Numbered from the stretch's first letter, positions 1-6,689 are shown. The stretch: 22,279 nt of DNA from an uncultured Bacilli bacterium (GCA_944329505.1 CALVIJ010000004.1:1-22279); one strand, 5' to 3'. The notes: generated by a model not told the origin, from the sequence alone. Numbers and translations are program-made.

Positions 1-75
1 TACTAATTCCATAACTTCAAGCATAGTCATTTCTTTAAGACCAGCGATAAATTCATCTTTATTAATTTTTGCCAT
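1..75 (-). CDS. rplL: 50S ribosomal protein L7/L12, N-terminal part (cut by window edge)
   Basis: Only the first 25 codons are in the window; the gene runs off the left edge. The start is ATG at 75-73, preceded by an AGAAAGG ribosome binding site at 87-93. The reading begins MAKINKDEFIAGLKEMTMLE, which matches the N-terminal dimerisation helix of L7/L12, the flexible stalk protein that recruits translation factors to the 50S subunit. It lies 16 bases after rplJ, the standard rplJ-rplL order, so it should share the rplJ promoter and L10 leader control. Confidence 0.9.
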   Translation of the reverse strand, partial: MAKINKDEFIAGLKEMTMLEVMELV

Positions 76-91
76 TTATAATCATTCCTTT

Positions 92-592
92 CTAATTTTC
101 TTCTTTTTCTAAATCTTGTCTATATAAATCTATGCATATAGATAAACTCTTAAGTGGGTAGATAAGTCCACTTGCAAGCATTGTAAGTAATCCATCTCTT
201 GATGGTAATTTTGATAATTCTTTTAATTTAGCTTCGTCAGTTTTTTCACCATCGATTAAACCAACTTTAACAACAAGTGCTGGATGCTTTTTTGCAAAGT
301 CATATAAAACTTTTACTGGAGCAACCGCATCAGTTCCGAAAGCCATAGCTTTTGGTCCTTTTAAATCATCATTTAAATCTATTTTTAAAGTGTCAAAGGC
401 TCTTTTAACTAAGGTGTTTTTATAGATTTTAAATTCTGAATCGCTTTCTTTTAATGTTCTTCTTAGTTCGTTTGTCTCATCAACAGTTAAACCTTGATAT
501 TCAAATAAAACTGTAGCTGTAGCACTTTTTGTTTTTTCAGCGATTTCATCGATGATTTCTTGTTTCTTATCTAAGATTTTTTGGTTAGCCAA
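92..592 (-). CDS. rplJ: 50S ribosomal protein L10
   Basis: L10 anchors L7/L12 dimers on the large subunit to form the stalk. The 166-residue product has the usual length and family signatures: an N-terminal KKQEIIDEIAEK helix, LRRTLKESDSEFKIYKNTL and the GLIYPL helix that leads into the L12-binding C-terminus. I place the start at TTG 592-590, giving MANQKILDKK. The frame is open to a GTG at 601, but that GTG is the last part of the Shine-Dalgarno AAGGAAGGTG, whereas the TTG sits six bases after it. The stop is TAG at 92-94. The gene is expressed from the promoter at 738-766 through a leader that L10 or L10-(L12)4 is expected to bind, so it is probably autoregulated by attenuation. Confidence 0.97.
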   Translation of the reverse strand: MANQKILDKKQEIIDEIAEKTKSATATVLFEYQGLTVDETNELRRTLKESDSEFKIYKNTLVKRAFDTLKIDLNDDLKGPKAMAFGTDAVAPVKVLYDFAKKHPALVVKVGLIDGEKTDEAKLKELSKLPSRDGLLTMLASGLIYPLKSLSICIDLYRQDLEKEEN

Positions 593-611
593 GTTTCGCA
601 CCTTCCTTTCC

Positions 612-722
612 TTTGCCGTAATATAAAAGCTCTAGCAAGTTATGCCAGAGCGAAAAGACTTTATTTATAAAGTATCCTCGGTAGGGAATTAAGCTTTTAG
701 CACCTACTGTCTACGGCATAAT
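612..722 (-). promoter_or_regulatory. Ribosomal protein L10 leader (autoregulatory mRNA element)
   Basis: Read on the minus strand, this 5' UTR contains the hallmark L10-leader core: CCGTAGACAGTAGGTGC, then a CTTAAT linker, then CCCTACCGAGG. The outer stem is closed by GCCGTA (712-717 in plus coordinates) pairing with TACGGC (615-620). In Bacillus subtilis the L10-(L12)4 complex binds this RNA and represses rplJL by transcription attenuation. The location directly upstream of rplJ fits. What is seen is the conserved sequence and pairing; the binding is inferred from the family. Confidence 0.9.
622..651 (-). terminator. Attenuator hairpin in the L10 leader
   Basis: On the minus strand GCTCT (647-651) pairs with AGAGC (629-633), extended by GCA/TGC around one mismatch, and is followed by TTTTATATT. 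This is an intrinsic-terminator shape inside the L10 leader, between the protein-binding core and the rplJ ribosome binding site, as expected for attenuation control. Confidence 0.7.
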
Positions 723-737
723 TAAACTCACGAATTC

Positions 738-766
738 ATTATATCATAGCTTTTATTAATTGTCAA
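738..766 (-). promoter_or_regulatory. Sigma-A promoter for rplJ-rplL
   Basis: Minus-strand TTGACA (761-766) and TATAAT (738-743) are separated by exactly 17 bases, both hexamers being perfect consensus. The -35 box lies inside the last codons of rplA (the stop is at 756-758), so this promoter is built into the upstream gene's 3' end. Transcription would start around 731 and produce the L10 leader. Confidence 0.88.
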
Positions 767-1451
767 AGCTAGATGGGTCTACTTTAACACCAGGTCCCAT
801 TGTTGCTGATAAGGAAATGTTTTTAACATAAGTTCCTTTAACAACACTTGGTTTAGATTTGATAATTAAAGTAACAAAGGTTTTTAAGTTGTCAATTAAA
901 TCTTCATCACTGAATGAAACTTTACCGATTAGAGCATGAACGTTACCATATGAATCTGTACGGTATTCTACTCTACCTTTTTTAACTTCTTCTACGGCTT
1001 TTTTAGTATCCATAGTAACTGTACCAGTTTTAGGGTTTGGCATTAAACCTTTTGGTCCTAAGATACGACCAATTTTACCTAAAGCAGGCATCATATCTGG
1101 TGTTGCGATTAAACTATCGAAATCAAACCAGTTTTCTTTTTGAATTTTTTCAATCATGTCAGTATCTCCAACATAATCAGCGCCGGCTTCTTTTGCAGCT
1201 TTTGCAGCACCACCTTTAGCGATAACTAAAACTTTTTTAGTTTTACCAGTTCCATGTGGTAATACTACTGCTCCTCTTAATTGTTGATCAGCTTTTTTAG
1301 TATCTAGGTTTAAGTGCATAGCTACTTCAACTGAAGCGTCAAAACTAGTGTAAGAAGTTTCTTTAACTAATTTTACTGCTTCTTCTTTAGTGTAAAGTTT
1401 ATTCTTGTCAAGTTTTTCAGCTTGAGCTAAATATTTTTTACCTTTTTTCAT
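756..1451 (-). CDS. rplA: 50S ribosomal protein L1
   Basis: L1 forms the mobile stalk near the ribosomal E site and in many bacteria represses its own operon. The product is 231 residues, the usual length, with MKKGKKYLAQAEKLDK at the start, the GGAAKAAKEAGADYVG segment and the signature GRILGPKGLMPNPKTGTVT in the middle. The ATG at 1451 has an AGGAGG site eight to nine bases upstream. It follows rplK with 56 bases between them; that gap holds a hairpin resembling an L1 binding site. The last codons carry the -35 box of the rplJ promoter. Confidence 0.97.
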   Translation of the reverse strand: MKKGKKYLAQAEKLDKNKLYTKEEAVKLVKETSYTSFDASVEVAMHLNLDTKKADQQLRGAVVLPHGTGKTKKVLVIAKGGAAKAAKEAGADYVGDTDMIEKIQKENWFDFDSLIATPDMMPALGKIGRILGPKGLMPNPKTGTVTMDTKKAVEEVKKGRVEYRTDSYGNVHALIGKVSFSDEDLIDNLKTFVTLIIKSKPSVVKGTYVKNISLSATMGPGVKVDPSSFDN

Positions 1452-1467
1452 CTTTATTTACCTCCTT

Positions 1468-1494
1468 GTGGTTTTTGCGGATTATTCCTCCCAC
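1468..1494 (-). promoter_or_regulatory. Candidate L1-binding hairpin between rplK and rplA
   Basis: On the minus strand GTGGGAGG (1487-1494) is followed by AATAATCCGC and then ACCAC, which can pair with the leading GTGG; the rplA ribosome binding site follows at once. The GTGGGAG...CCAC pattern recurs upstream of rplK. L1 operons in several bacteria use mRNA mimics of the 23S L1 site; assigning this hairpin to L1 is an inference. Confidence 0.5.
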
Positions 1495-1507
1495 ATAGCA
1501 TGGGTTT

Positions 1508-1933
1508 TTAGTCTTCGATTTTAACGCCCATATTTAAAGCTGTACCTTCGATAATCTTCATTGCATCTTCAACGGTATAGCAGTTTAAATCTGGAAGTTT
1601 TGTTTCAGCAATTTCTCTTAGTTTGTCTTTAGATAAGGTTGCGACAGTTTCGTTTTTACCGTTAACTGAACCTTTCTTGATACCGCAAGCTTTTTTGATT
1701 AAGAAAGCTGCTGGTGGAGTTTTAACTACAAAGCTGAAACTTCTGTCTTCATTAACAGTAATTTCAACTGGTAGAATATCTCCCATCTTATCTCTTGTTG
1801 CGTCGTTAAATTGAGTACAAAATTCTCCTAAGTTAATTCCTGCAGGTCCTAAAGCTGTACCAACTGGTGGAGCTGGTGTTGCTTTTCCGGCAGCAATTTG
1901 GATTTTGATTTTTTTAACTGCATCTTTTGCCAC
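1508..1933 (-). CDS. rplK: 50S ribosomal protein L11
   Basis: L11 binds the GTPase-associated region of 23S rRNA and is the usual sensor partner of RelA-type stringent response enzymes. The sequence has the family landmarks: KKIKIQIAAGKATPAPPVGTALGPAGINLGEFC near the N-terminus and the rRNA-binding C-terminal domain ending in MKIIEGTALNMGVKIED. I start it at GTG 1933-1931, giving 141 residues, the canonical L11 length. The frame is open to a GTG at 1942, but that codon is part of the AGGAGGTG Shine-Dalgarno itself. It is followed by rplA and preceded by its own promoter and leader. Confidence 0.97.
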   Translation of the reverse strand: MAKDAVKKIKIQIAAGKATPAPPVGTALGPAGINLGEFCTQFNDATRDKMGDILPVEITVNEDRSFSFVVKTPPAAFLIKKACGIKKGSVNGKNETVATLSKDKLREIAETKLPDLNCYTVEDAMKIIEGTALNMGVKIED

Positions 1934-1959
1934 GAAAAACACCTCCTAATATTTTTTTC

Positions 1960-2009
1960 GTGGGTGGTTCCAATGATTATCCGCTTCATCTCATTTGGTA
2001 ATCTCCCAC
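1960..2009 (-). promoter_or_regulatory. Candidate L1-type leader hairpin upstream of rplK
   Basis: Minus-strand GTGGGAG (2003-2009) can pair with CCACCCAC (1960-1967), with an inner CCAAATGA/TCATTGG hairpin between them. It lies in the 5' UTR between the rplK promoter and its ribosome binding site. The GTGGGAG start and closing CCAC match the element before rplA. Feedback control by L1 (or L11) is inferred from related operons, not shown here. Confidence 0.5.
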
Positions 2010-2041
2010 TTTTTCTATATCAAAAATAATATAGCGTATTA

Positions 2042-2070
2042 ATAGTATCACAAATTATTCCTTTTGTAAA
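2042..2070 (-). promoter_or_regulatory. Sigma-A promoter for rplK-rplA
   Basis: Minus-strand TTTACA (2065-2070), a 17-base spacer and TACTAT (2042-2047). The -35 box abuts the nusG stop codon at 2071-2073. Transcripts would carry a leader of about 100 bases holding the GTGGGAG hairpin. Confidence 0.75.
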
Positions 2071-2595
2071 CTAAGCTTTAGAAATTTGTGATAGTTCTAA
2101 TTCGACAATAGTTTCTTGTCCAAATAGGTCGATAGCTACTTCTAATTTTGCTTCTTTTAAATCTACTGATTTGATAACTCCAAACATACCTTCAAATGGT
2201 CCAGCGATAACTTTGACTTTTTCGCCTTCTTTAAGATCGTTTTCAGCATCAAGTCTACTCATACCCATTGAACCTAAGATTTTATCAACTTCAGCTGGAG
2301 TTAATGGGAATGGCTTAGCTCCTTTACCAGATGAACCGATAAATCCTGTTACACCTGGTGTATTTCTGACGATGAACCAAGCTTCATCAGTCATAACCAT
2401 TTCAACTAAAATATAACCAGGGAAAAGTTTTACTTTCTTTTCTTTTCCGTTTGCGTCAACTACAGTTTCTTCTGGAACGACTACTCTTAAGATATAATCT
2501 TCCATACCCATAGAGTTTGCACGCATTTCTAATTTTTCTTTTACTTTATTCTCATGACCAGAATAAGTATTAACTACGTACCATTCTTTTTCCAT
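2071..2595 (-). CDS. nusG: Transcription termination/antitermination protein NusG
   Basis: NusG binds RNA polymerase as a clamp-side elongation factor and couples it to Rho or to the ribosome. The 174-residue product has the NGN domain (EKEWYVVNTYSGHENKVKEKL at the N-terminus, LFPGYILVEM and VRNTPGVTGFIG in the middle) and a C-terminal KOW domain with EGEKVKVIAGPFEGMFGVI. The length is typical, with no Spt5-like insert. It follows secE directly: the secE stop codon (2595-2597) overlaps the first base of the nusG start codon, implying translational coupling. It is transcribed from the secE promoter. Confidence 0.97.
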   Translation of the reverse strand: MEKEWYVVNTYSGHENKVKEKLEMRANSMGMEDYILRVVVPEETVVDANGKEKKVKLFPGYILVEMVMTDEAWFIVRNTPGVTGFIGSSGKGAKPFPLTPAEVDKILGSMGMSRLDAENDLKEGEKVKVIAGPFEGMFGVIKSVDLKEAKLEVAIDLFGQETIVELELSQISKA

Positions 2596-2801
2596 TAATT
2601 ACCCCCCATTAATGTTTCAATAGCTGCAATTATAACATCTGATAACATAAAGAACAATGCGAAAACAACAATACATGCTAAAACAGCCACTGAATATTTG
2701 AACATTTCTTTTTTCTTCGGCCATCTGACCTTTTTAAATTCTGAACGAATACCTGATATTTTCTTTTCTTTTTTTTCTTTTTTTTCGGCTTTTTTTGCCA
2801 T
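2595..2801 (-). CDS. secE: Preprotein translocase subunit SecE
   Basis: SecE is the small essential subunit that clamps SecY in the Sec channel. The 68-residue product has a Lys/Glu-rich N-terminus, the conserved amphipathic motif SEFKKVRWPKKKEMFKYS and one C-terminal membrane segment (VAVLACIVVFALFFMLSDVIIAA). This single-membrane-segment form is the usual Gram-positive type. I start at ATG 2801-2799; the in-frame GTG at 2810 is part of the Shine-Dalgarno AGTAGGTG. The gene has its own promoter at 2866-2894. No rpmG (L33) gene precedes it, although rpmG-secE-nusG is common in Bacillota. Confidence 0.93.
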   Translation of the reverse strand: MAKKAEKKEKKEKKISGIRSEFKKVRWPKKKEMFKYSVAVLACIVVFALFFMLSDVIIAAIETLMGGN

Positions 2802-2838
2802 AGAGTTCACCTACTTTAATTTTATGTTTCTTCATAAT

Positions 2839-2889
2839 AAAAAACACTTTTTTGTGTTCACTAATAAAGTATCACATTAAGTGTTTTTT
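2839..2889 (-). terminator. 11-bp perfect inverted repeat between the DUF2207 gene and secE (terminator or operator)
   Basis: Minus-strand AAAAAACACTT (2879-2889) is exactly repeated in inverse as AAGTGTTTTTT (2839-2849), with 29 bases between the arms. For RNA reading through from the upstream envelope gene this gives a stem ending in a T run, a terminator shape. The upstream arm lies in the spacer of the secE promoter, so RNA started there lacks it and can form only the small AACAC/GTGTT hairpin (2841-2857). It could also serve as an operator. Confidence 0.5.
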
Positions 2890-2894
2890 GTCAA
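2866..2894 (-). promoter_or_regulatory. Sigma-A promoter for secE-nusG
   Basis: Minus-strand TTGACA (2889-2894), a 17-base spacer and TACTTT (2866-2871). It lies between the end of the DUF2207 gene and secE, giving a leader of roughly 60 bases before the secE start. Confidence 0.78.
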
Positions 2895-2912
2895 TACATT
2901 TTAATTAAAAGG

Positions 2913-5159
2913 TTACCAAGAACCTCCGCCTCCGCCACCGGAGCCACCGCCAGATGATCCTCCTCCAGATGAGCCACCAGAACTTGGTGATGAAGACATG
3001 GCAGTATTGGCAGATGCCATAGCGGTATTCATAAATGATCCAAAGGCTGCTACAGAGAAGTAACTAGTACCTACATACCAATCAGGTTCTTGCATAGTTA
3101 TAGTCTCAAATTTCTTAATCCATTTGTCGGAAATACCTAATACATAAGTATAAGGTAGGATATCATAAAAGTAATTTGGGTTTTGAGACACCATAGATTC
3201 TAATTGATTTTTTTCGGCTGTTTCCAAATATGTTTTAAAGCCTTTAATCTTTCCTAGCATGTTAAGTCCATATGGTGTTCGTTTTGATATAAACTTTAAG
3301 CATATAGCCATACCAATTAAACAGATAATACCGATTAAATAACCAATCAAATAGATAGTTTCTTGAACTATGGCTGGTAAAACGGTGGCAATCCAAGGAA
3401 CTCCTCCAAATCCCAAGCCCCAAATAAGTACAACTATTTTTGTGGCAATTGGAGTATGGCCAAGAAGTATACCAAATAATACTGAAAAGCCTGCAGCTGG
3501 GAATATTAAAGCAACAATAAGATTTGAAGAGTCACCATAGTTTATGATAGGAATGGCGGTAATTAAGAGATAAGAAATGATCATCATTAATACAATAAAT
3601 ATTTTTTTGCTTGAAGCTTTCTTTTCAAATATTTTTTGTTTATTTTCTTTACTATTTACGTTTTCTAAAATTTTGTTGACTGTTAAATAGAATTGATTAT
3701 AAAGCTCTGATAAGTTCACTTCGTCTTCTGTCATAGAATCTTTAAATAATCCCTCTAAGAAAAGGCGTTCATTAACATTATTTCCGTCATAATCTTTTAG
3801 TTTTATTATTTTAAAGCTTTTAGATTTGGTAAATAACGATTCTTCGTCGGTTTCTACTATTTTAATATATCCTTTATCGGCTAGATATATCAAAAGTGAA
3901 GTTACATCAGTACTATCGGCTGAACCTTTGTATAAGAAGCCAATTTCTAAGCTATTGAAACCCTCTGGCGGATAGAATTCAACGGTTTCTACTACTTTAT
4001 TATCTCTTCCATAAAGGTACCATAAAATAGCTGAAATAATTAACCCAATAATAGGAACTATAAAGATTAGATAATCTTGAAGACTTGTGTTGTTATTTTC
4101 ACCAACAAAATAGTCTTCTGGAAGTTCTGTTCTAACAGTTAAGGCTTCACCTGGATTTAAAATACCATTATAACTTCCTGTAATAGTGTTATCGCTAACT
4201 AAATATTTAATGTTGCTATTTCCGGTTAAACCTTTAGCACCGCTTGAAAAGCCTAATTTACTAGAATCAAATTCTTTGGGCATAGTAATATTAAAAGTAA
4301 CATTACCAATTACGGTGTCCCATTCGTTTCCGATAATGTTGATGTACAATTCATCATAGTTTTTGACGGGATCTTTTCCAATATCATAGGTGTATTTGAT
4401 GGTGTATGTTTGCTCGCCTGTTAATGTTTTATCTTCACTGCCTATTTGAATATTATATACTCCATTTGATTTGGATGTTTGAAATTCGTTATCAACACTT
4501 ACATTTGATATTTTCGCACGATTTGTAGATGATGAACCATCTAGTCTGACGACTTTGTTTTTTAATGGGATTTTTCTATAAATTCCGTGTTTTTCCACAT
4601 TGAAATATGCGGTGATAGTTTCAGTTATATCGAATGTATTATTTTCGTTTACTTTGATATTGATATCATATTTATCAATCACATAATCGTACGAACGATA
4701 TTCATCACTTTCGCTTGGGGTTATGTTTGTATATGAAAAATCAGTTATTTCAATTTCTAAGCGATAGTACTTTATATCTTCTACGGTGTAATCTCCTAAG
4801 ATATTTAAATTAGACATTTGATCTAATTTACTTTTATTTGGTACAGCAAATTTACTTGATGAAGTATTAGCTATTAAAGTATAATTTGAATCGTAAAAAT
4901 AGCTTGTGGCAGTATAATCAATATCACTATTAGATTTGTTTACTACATCAGCAGTTAGACCAAAAGCTAAAGAAGAAGACAAAGAATTATCTTGAAATGA
5001 AATATTAGAAAACGATAAGTCTCCTACAGTTAGGTTTTCAGAATCCTCAATACTAACAAGATTGGTTTGACTTGTTAAAGCTTTTGTATTTGTGGGAAAT
5101 GTAAATGTTAAAGACAATAGGAGTATTAGAATTAAAGATAAAGTTTTTATTTTTTTCAT
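2913..5159 (-). CDS. DUF2207 membrane protein with signal peptide and Gly/Ser-rich tail
   Basis: The biochemical role of DUF2207 proteins is not established; they occur widely beside LemA in Gram-positives. The 748-residue product has a signal peptide (about 1-28), then an extracytoplasmic stretch with an FxLYD-like pattern (about 40-140, VVNKSNSDIDYTATSYFYD). The DUF2207 ectodomain follows (about 155-350, KYDINIKVNENNTFDITETI) and a membrane segment at about 362-383. Next comes the cytoplasmic signature EFYPPEGFNSLEIGFLYKG...LLIYLADKGYIKI (about 394-435) and a cluster of membrane helices at about 515-620. The end is a low-complexity Gly/Ser tail finishing in GGGGSW. The start follows an AAGGGAT site eight bases after lemA, so the two form an operon. 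The FxLYD assignment is an inference. Confidence 0.85.
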   Translation of the reverse strand: MKKIKTLSLILILLLSLTFTFPTNTKALTSQTNLVSIEDSENLTVGDLSFSNISFQDNSLSSSLAFGLTADVVNKSNSDIDYTATSYFYDSNYTLIANTSSSKFAVPNKSKLDQMSNLNILGDYTVEDIKYYRLEIEITDFSYTNITPSESDEYRSYDYVIDKYDINIKVNENNTFDITETITAYFNVEKHGIYRKIPLKNKVVRLDGSSSTNRAKISNVSVDNEFQTSKSNGVYNIQIGSEDKTLTGEQTYTIKYTYDIGKDPVKNYDELYINIIGNEWDTVIGNVTFNITMPKEFDSSKLGFSSGAKGLTGNSNIKYLVSDNTITGSYNGILNPGEALTVRTELPEDYFVGENNNTSLQDYLIFIVPIIGLIISAILWYLYGRDNKVVETVEFYPPEGFNSLEIGFLYKGSADSTDVTSLLIYLADKGYIKIVETDEESLFTKSKSFKIIKLKDYDGNNVNERLFLEGLFKDSMTEDEVNLSELYNQFYLTVNKILENVNSKENKQKIFEKKASSKKIFIVLMMIISYLLITAIPIINYGDSSNLIVALIFPAAGFSVLFGILLGHTPIATKIVVLIWGLGFGGVPWIATVLPAIVQETIYLIGYLIGIICLIGMAICLKFISKRTPYGLNMLGKIKGFKTYLETAEKNQLESMVSQNPNYFYDILPYTYVLGISDKWIKKFETITMQEPDWYVGTSYFSVAAFGSFMNTAMASANTAMSSSPSSGGSSGGGSSGGGSGGGGGGSW

Positions 5160-5167
5160 ATTATCCC

Positions 5168-5716
5168 TTAAAATTCAACTTTTACATTTTCTCTTTCAGC
5201 ACTGTCTGTCTCAAACATTTCTTTTGTCTTATATCCGAATAGCTTGGCAAGTATATTGCTTGGGAACATTTCTACTTTGTTATTAAACATTTCTACTGTT
5301 CCATTATAATATTTTCTTGAATTAGCTATATCCTCTTCTATTTTAGATAATTCTCTAGTTAAATCTTGAAAGTTCACGCTGGCTTTTAAATCAGGATAAC
5401 TTTCTGCTAGAAGCATGATTTTATTAATGTCTTTAGAAAGTTTTTGATTTGCTTTAACTTTTTCATCAGTAGACATGCTGTCATAGCTACTATTTCTAAG
5501 TTCAACAACTTCTTTTAAAGTATTTTCTTCATGTTTAGCATACCCTTTAACAGTTTCAACGACATTAGGAATTAAATCCCATCTTTTCTTTAAATAAACA
5601 TCCATAGTAGAGAAAGCTTCTTCTACCATATTTTTTAATTTTATAAAATTGTTATAAGTAATAAGTGTATATATAACAATTATAACAATAATTGCAATAA
5701 TAATATAAGTCCACAT
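5168..5716 (-). CDS. lemA: LemA family membrane protein
   Basis: LemA proteins are small membrane-anchored helical-bundle proteins of unclear function, often next to DUF2207 or TPM-domain genes. The product is 182 residues: an N-terminal membrane anchor (MWTYIIIAIIVIIVIYTLITYN) and then the family core FIKLKNMVEEAFSTMDVYLK, KRWDLIPNVVETVKGYAKHE and VNFQDLTRELSKIEEDIANSRKYYNGTVEMFN. The C-terminus KEMFETDSAERENVKVEF matches the usual LemA end. I start at ATG 5716-5714 because it has a strong AAAGGAGG site eight bases upstream; the frame is open further up to 5833, but that stretch has no family similarity. Confidence 0.93.
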   Translation of the reverse strand: MWTYIIIAIIVIIVIYTLITYNNFIKLKNMVEEAFSTMDVYLKKRWDLIPNVVETVKGYAKHEENTLKEVVELRNSSYDSMSTDEKVKANQKLSKDINKIMLLAESYPDLKASVNFQDLTRELSKIEEDIANSRKYYNGTVEMFNNKVEMFPSNILAKLFGYKTKEMFETDSAERENVKVEF

Positions 5717-5813
5717 AATATTTCCTCCTTTATTAATTTGAATAATTTGATTAACGATTTTACTTTTTTGATAACACCTCCAATATTTTTGGATCTGTTT
5801 ATATCCTACTAAA

Positions 5814-5819
5814 ATTATA
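5814..5819 (-). promoter_or_regulatory. Possible -10 box for lemA-DUF2207
   Basis: A perfect minus-strand TATAAT lies about 100 bases upstream of the lemA start and just after the terminator of the preceding gene. No good -35 hexamer is visible at 16-18 bases; only a T-rich run is present. Weak promoter call. Confidence 0.4.
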
Positions 5820-5834
5820 GCATATTTGGACATG

Positions 5835-5862
5835 AAAAAACACTATTATTTGTTAATAGTGT
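5835..5862 (-). terminator. Rho-independent terminator after the interrupted small gene
   Basis: Minus-strand ACACTATTA (5854-5862) pairs perfectly with TAATAGTGT (5840-5848) across a five-base loop, followed by a run of six T (5835-5840). It ends transcription from the small gene at 5870-6094. Confidence 0.85.
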
Positions 5863-5869
5863 GTTTGAT

Positions 5870-6094
5870 TTATTTTCGTTTGACTGCTACAGTTGCTTTT
5901 TCTAAAGTATAATCTTTATCATCTTCTTTTTTTATAAAACATTCAAATACTGGATCCCAAACTAAATTACTATTTTTATCTTTAATAGCAACTTTAGGGG
6001 TAGCAGATTTTTCGGTATCTAAAATTATACCTGAGTTAATAAGCCCTTTTATACAATTTCCTTAATTTATAAAAGTAAATTGTTGTTTTTCCAT
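5870..6094 (-). pseudogene. Small unrecognised gene interrupted by an in-frame TAA after codon 10
   Basis: I do not recognise this gene. From ATG 6094-6092, with an excellent GAGGAGGGG ribosome binding site, the frame reads MEKQQFTFIN and then TAA (6062-6064). It stays open in the same frame for 63 further codons (GNCIKGLINSGIILDTEKSA..., ending TLEKATVAVKRK) to TAA at 5870-5872. The whole would be a 74-residue, Lys-rich soluble protein with no membrane segment or signal peptide. The downstream part has no good start codon or ribosome binding site. It has its own near-perfect promoter and terminator, so it is a single-gene unit. A nonsense mutation, or a sequencing error, in a small gene is the simplest reading. 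A ten-residue leader peptide is an alternative. Confidence 0.6.
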
Positions 6095-6118
6095 AATTCC
6101 CCTCCTCGTTATGTGGTT

Positions 6119-6146
6119 ATTATACACATATGAATGGATTTGTCAA
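6119..6146 (-). promoter_or_regulatory. Sigma-A promoter for the interrupted small gene
   Basis: Minus-strand TTGACA (6141-6146), a 16-base spacer and TATAAT (6119-6124): both boxes are perfect consensus. The predicted RNA starts about 20 bases before the ribosome binding site. Confidence 0.85.
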
Positions 6147-6158
6147 ATTATTTCAATT

Positions 6159-6689
6159 TTAATTTATCAATATATCTGTCATTAGTTCTAAAGCATCACT
6201 ACCAAAATCTTTTAATCTATAAATCTTATCTTTAAAAAATTTATTTTTAGTATTTTGGTTATTTATTTTCATAATAGTGCCATCAGAAACTTTTGTTATT
6301 TCGATGTCCGCGGTATATCTTTGATACTTTAATTTTAAAGTTTCCAAGTCTTCTTCATTTCCATAAATATATAAATCGCCTTTATTTATATATATACTAT
6401 TTGGAACAAAAGATCTTTGAAATTGTTTAATTATTTCATAATTACAAATTACATTGTCCAAAGATTTCTTTTTAAAATGTTTTTTTAATTTTTTAATATT
6501 TATTTTTTTATTTTTACCTCGCTTGGTCATATTAAATTTTTTGCCAGTTAAACTTATATTATTTATAAGATAACATGTATGAATGTCATCGTTTTTTTCA
6601 ATGACATCTAAAATGTTTTCGTCATTAATACCAATACCAAGCAATGAGCCTTTCATATTATTTGTTATTTCTAATAATTGTTTATTCAT
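6159..6689 (-). CDS. Unrecognised protein translationally coupled to tcdA (possible degenerate SAM-methyltransferase-like fold)
   Basis: I cannot name this 176-residue protein. It is soluble and Lys/Asn-rich. It has a GSLLGIGINDENILDVIEKN segment (about 14-33) that looks like a strand, Gly-rich loop and helix. A basic stretch (KKINIKKLKKHFKKKSLDNVI) follows, then QRSFVPNSIYINKGDLYIYG (about 90-110). The layout recalls a shortened Rossmann-like methyltransferase, but no clear catalytic motif is visible. The start ATG (6689) overlaps the end of tcdA by eight bases, and its GGAGGAAG ribosome binding site lies inside tcdA, so the two are co-translated. It may be an accessory to the tRNA-modifying enzyme upstream; that is inference from position only. 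Confidence 0.7.
   Translation of the reverse strand: MNKQLLEITNNMKGSLLGIGINDENILDVIEKNDDIHTCYLINNISLTGKKFNMTKRGKNKKINIKKLKKHFKKKSLDNVICNYEIIKQFQRSFVPNSIYINKGDLYIYGNEEDLETLKLKYQRYTADIEITKVSDGTIMKINNQNTKNKFFKDKIYRLKDFGSDALELMTDILIN

Noticed and set aside
5717..5833. Upstream extension of lemA by 39 residues
   Set aside because: The extension has no LemA similarity and includes a decoy GGAGGTG; the internal ATG has a strong AAAGGAGG site and gives the standard LemA N-terminal anchor.
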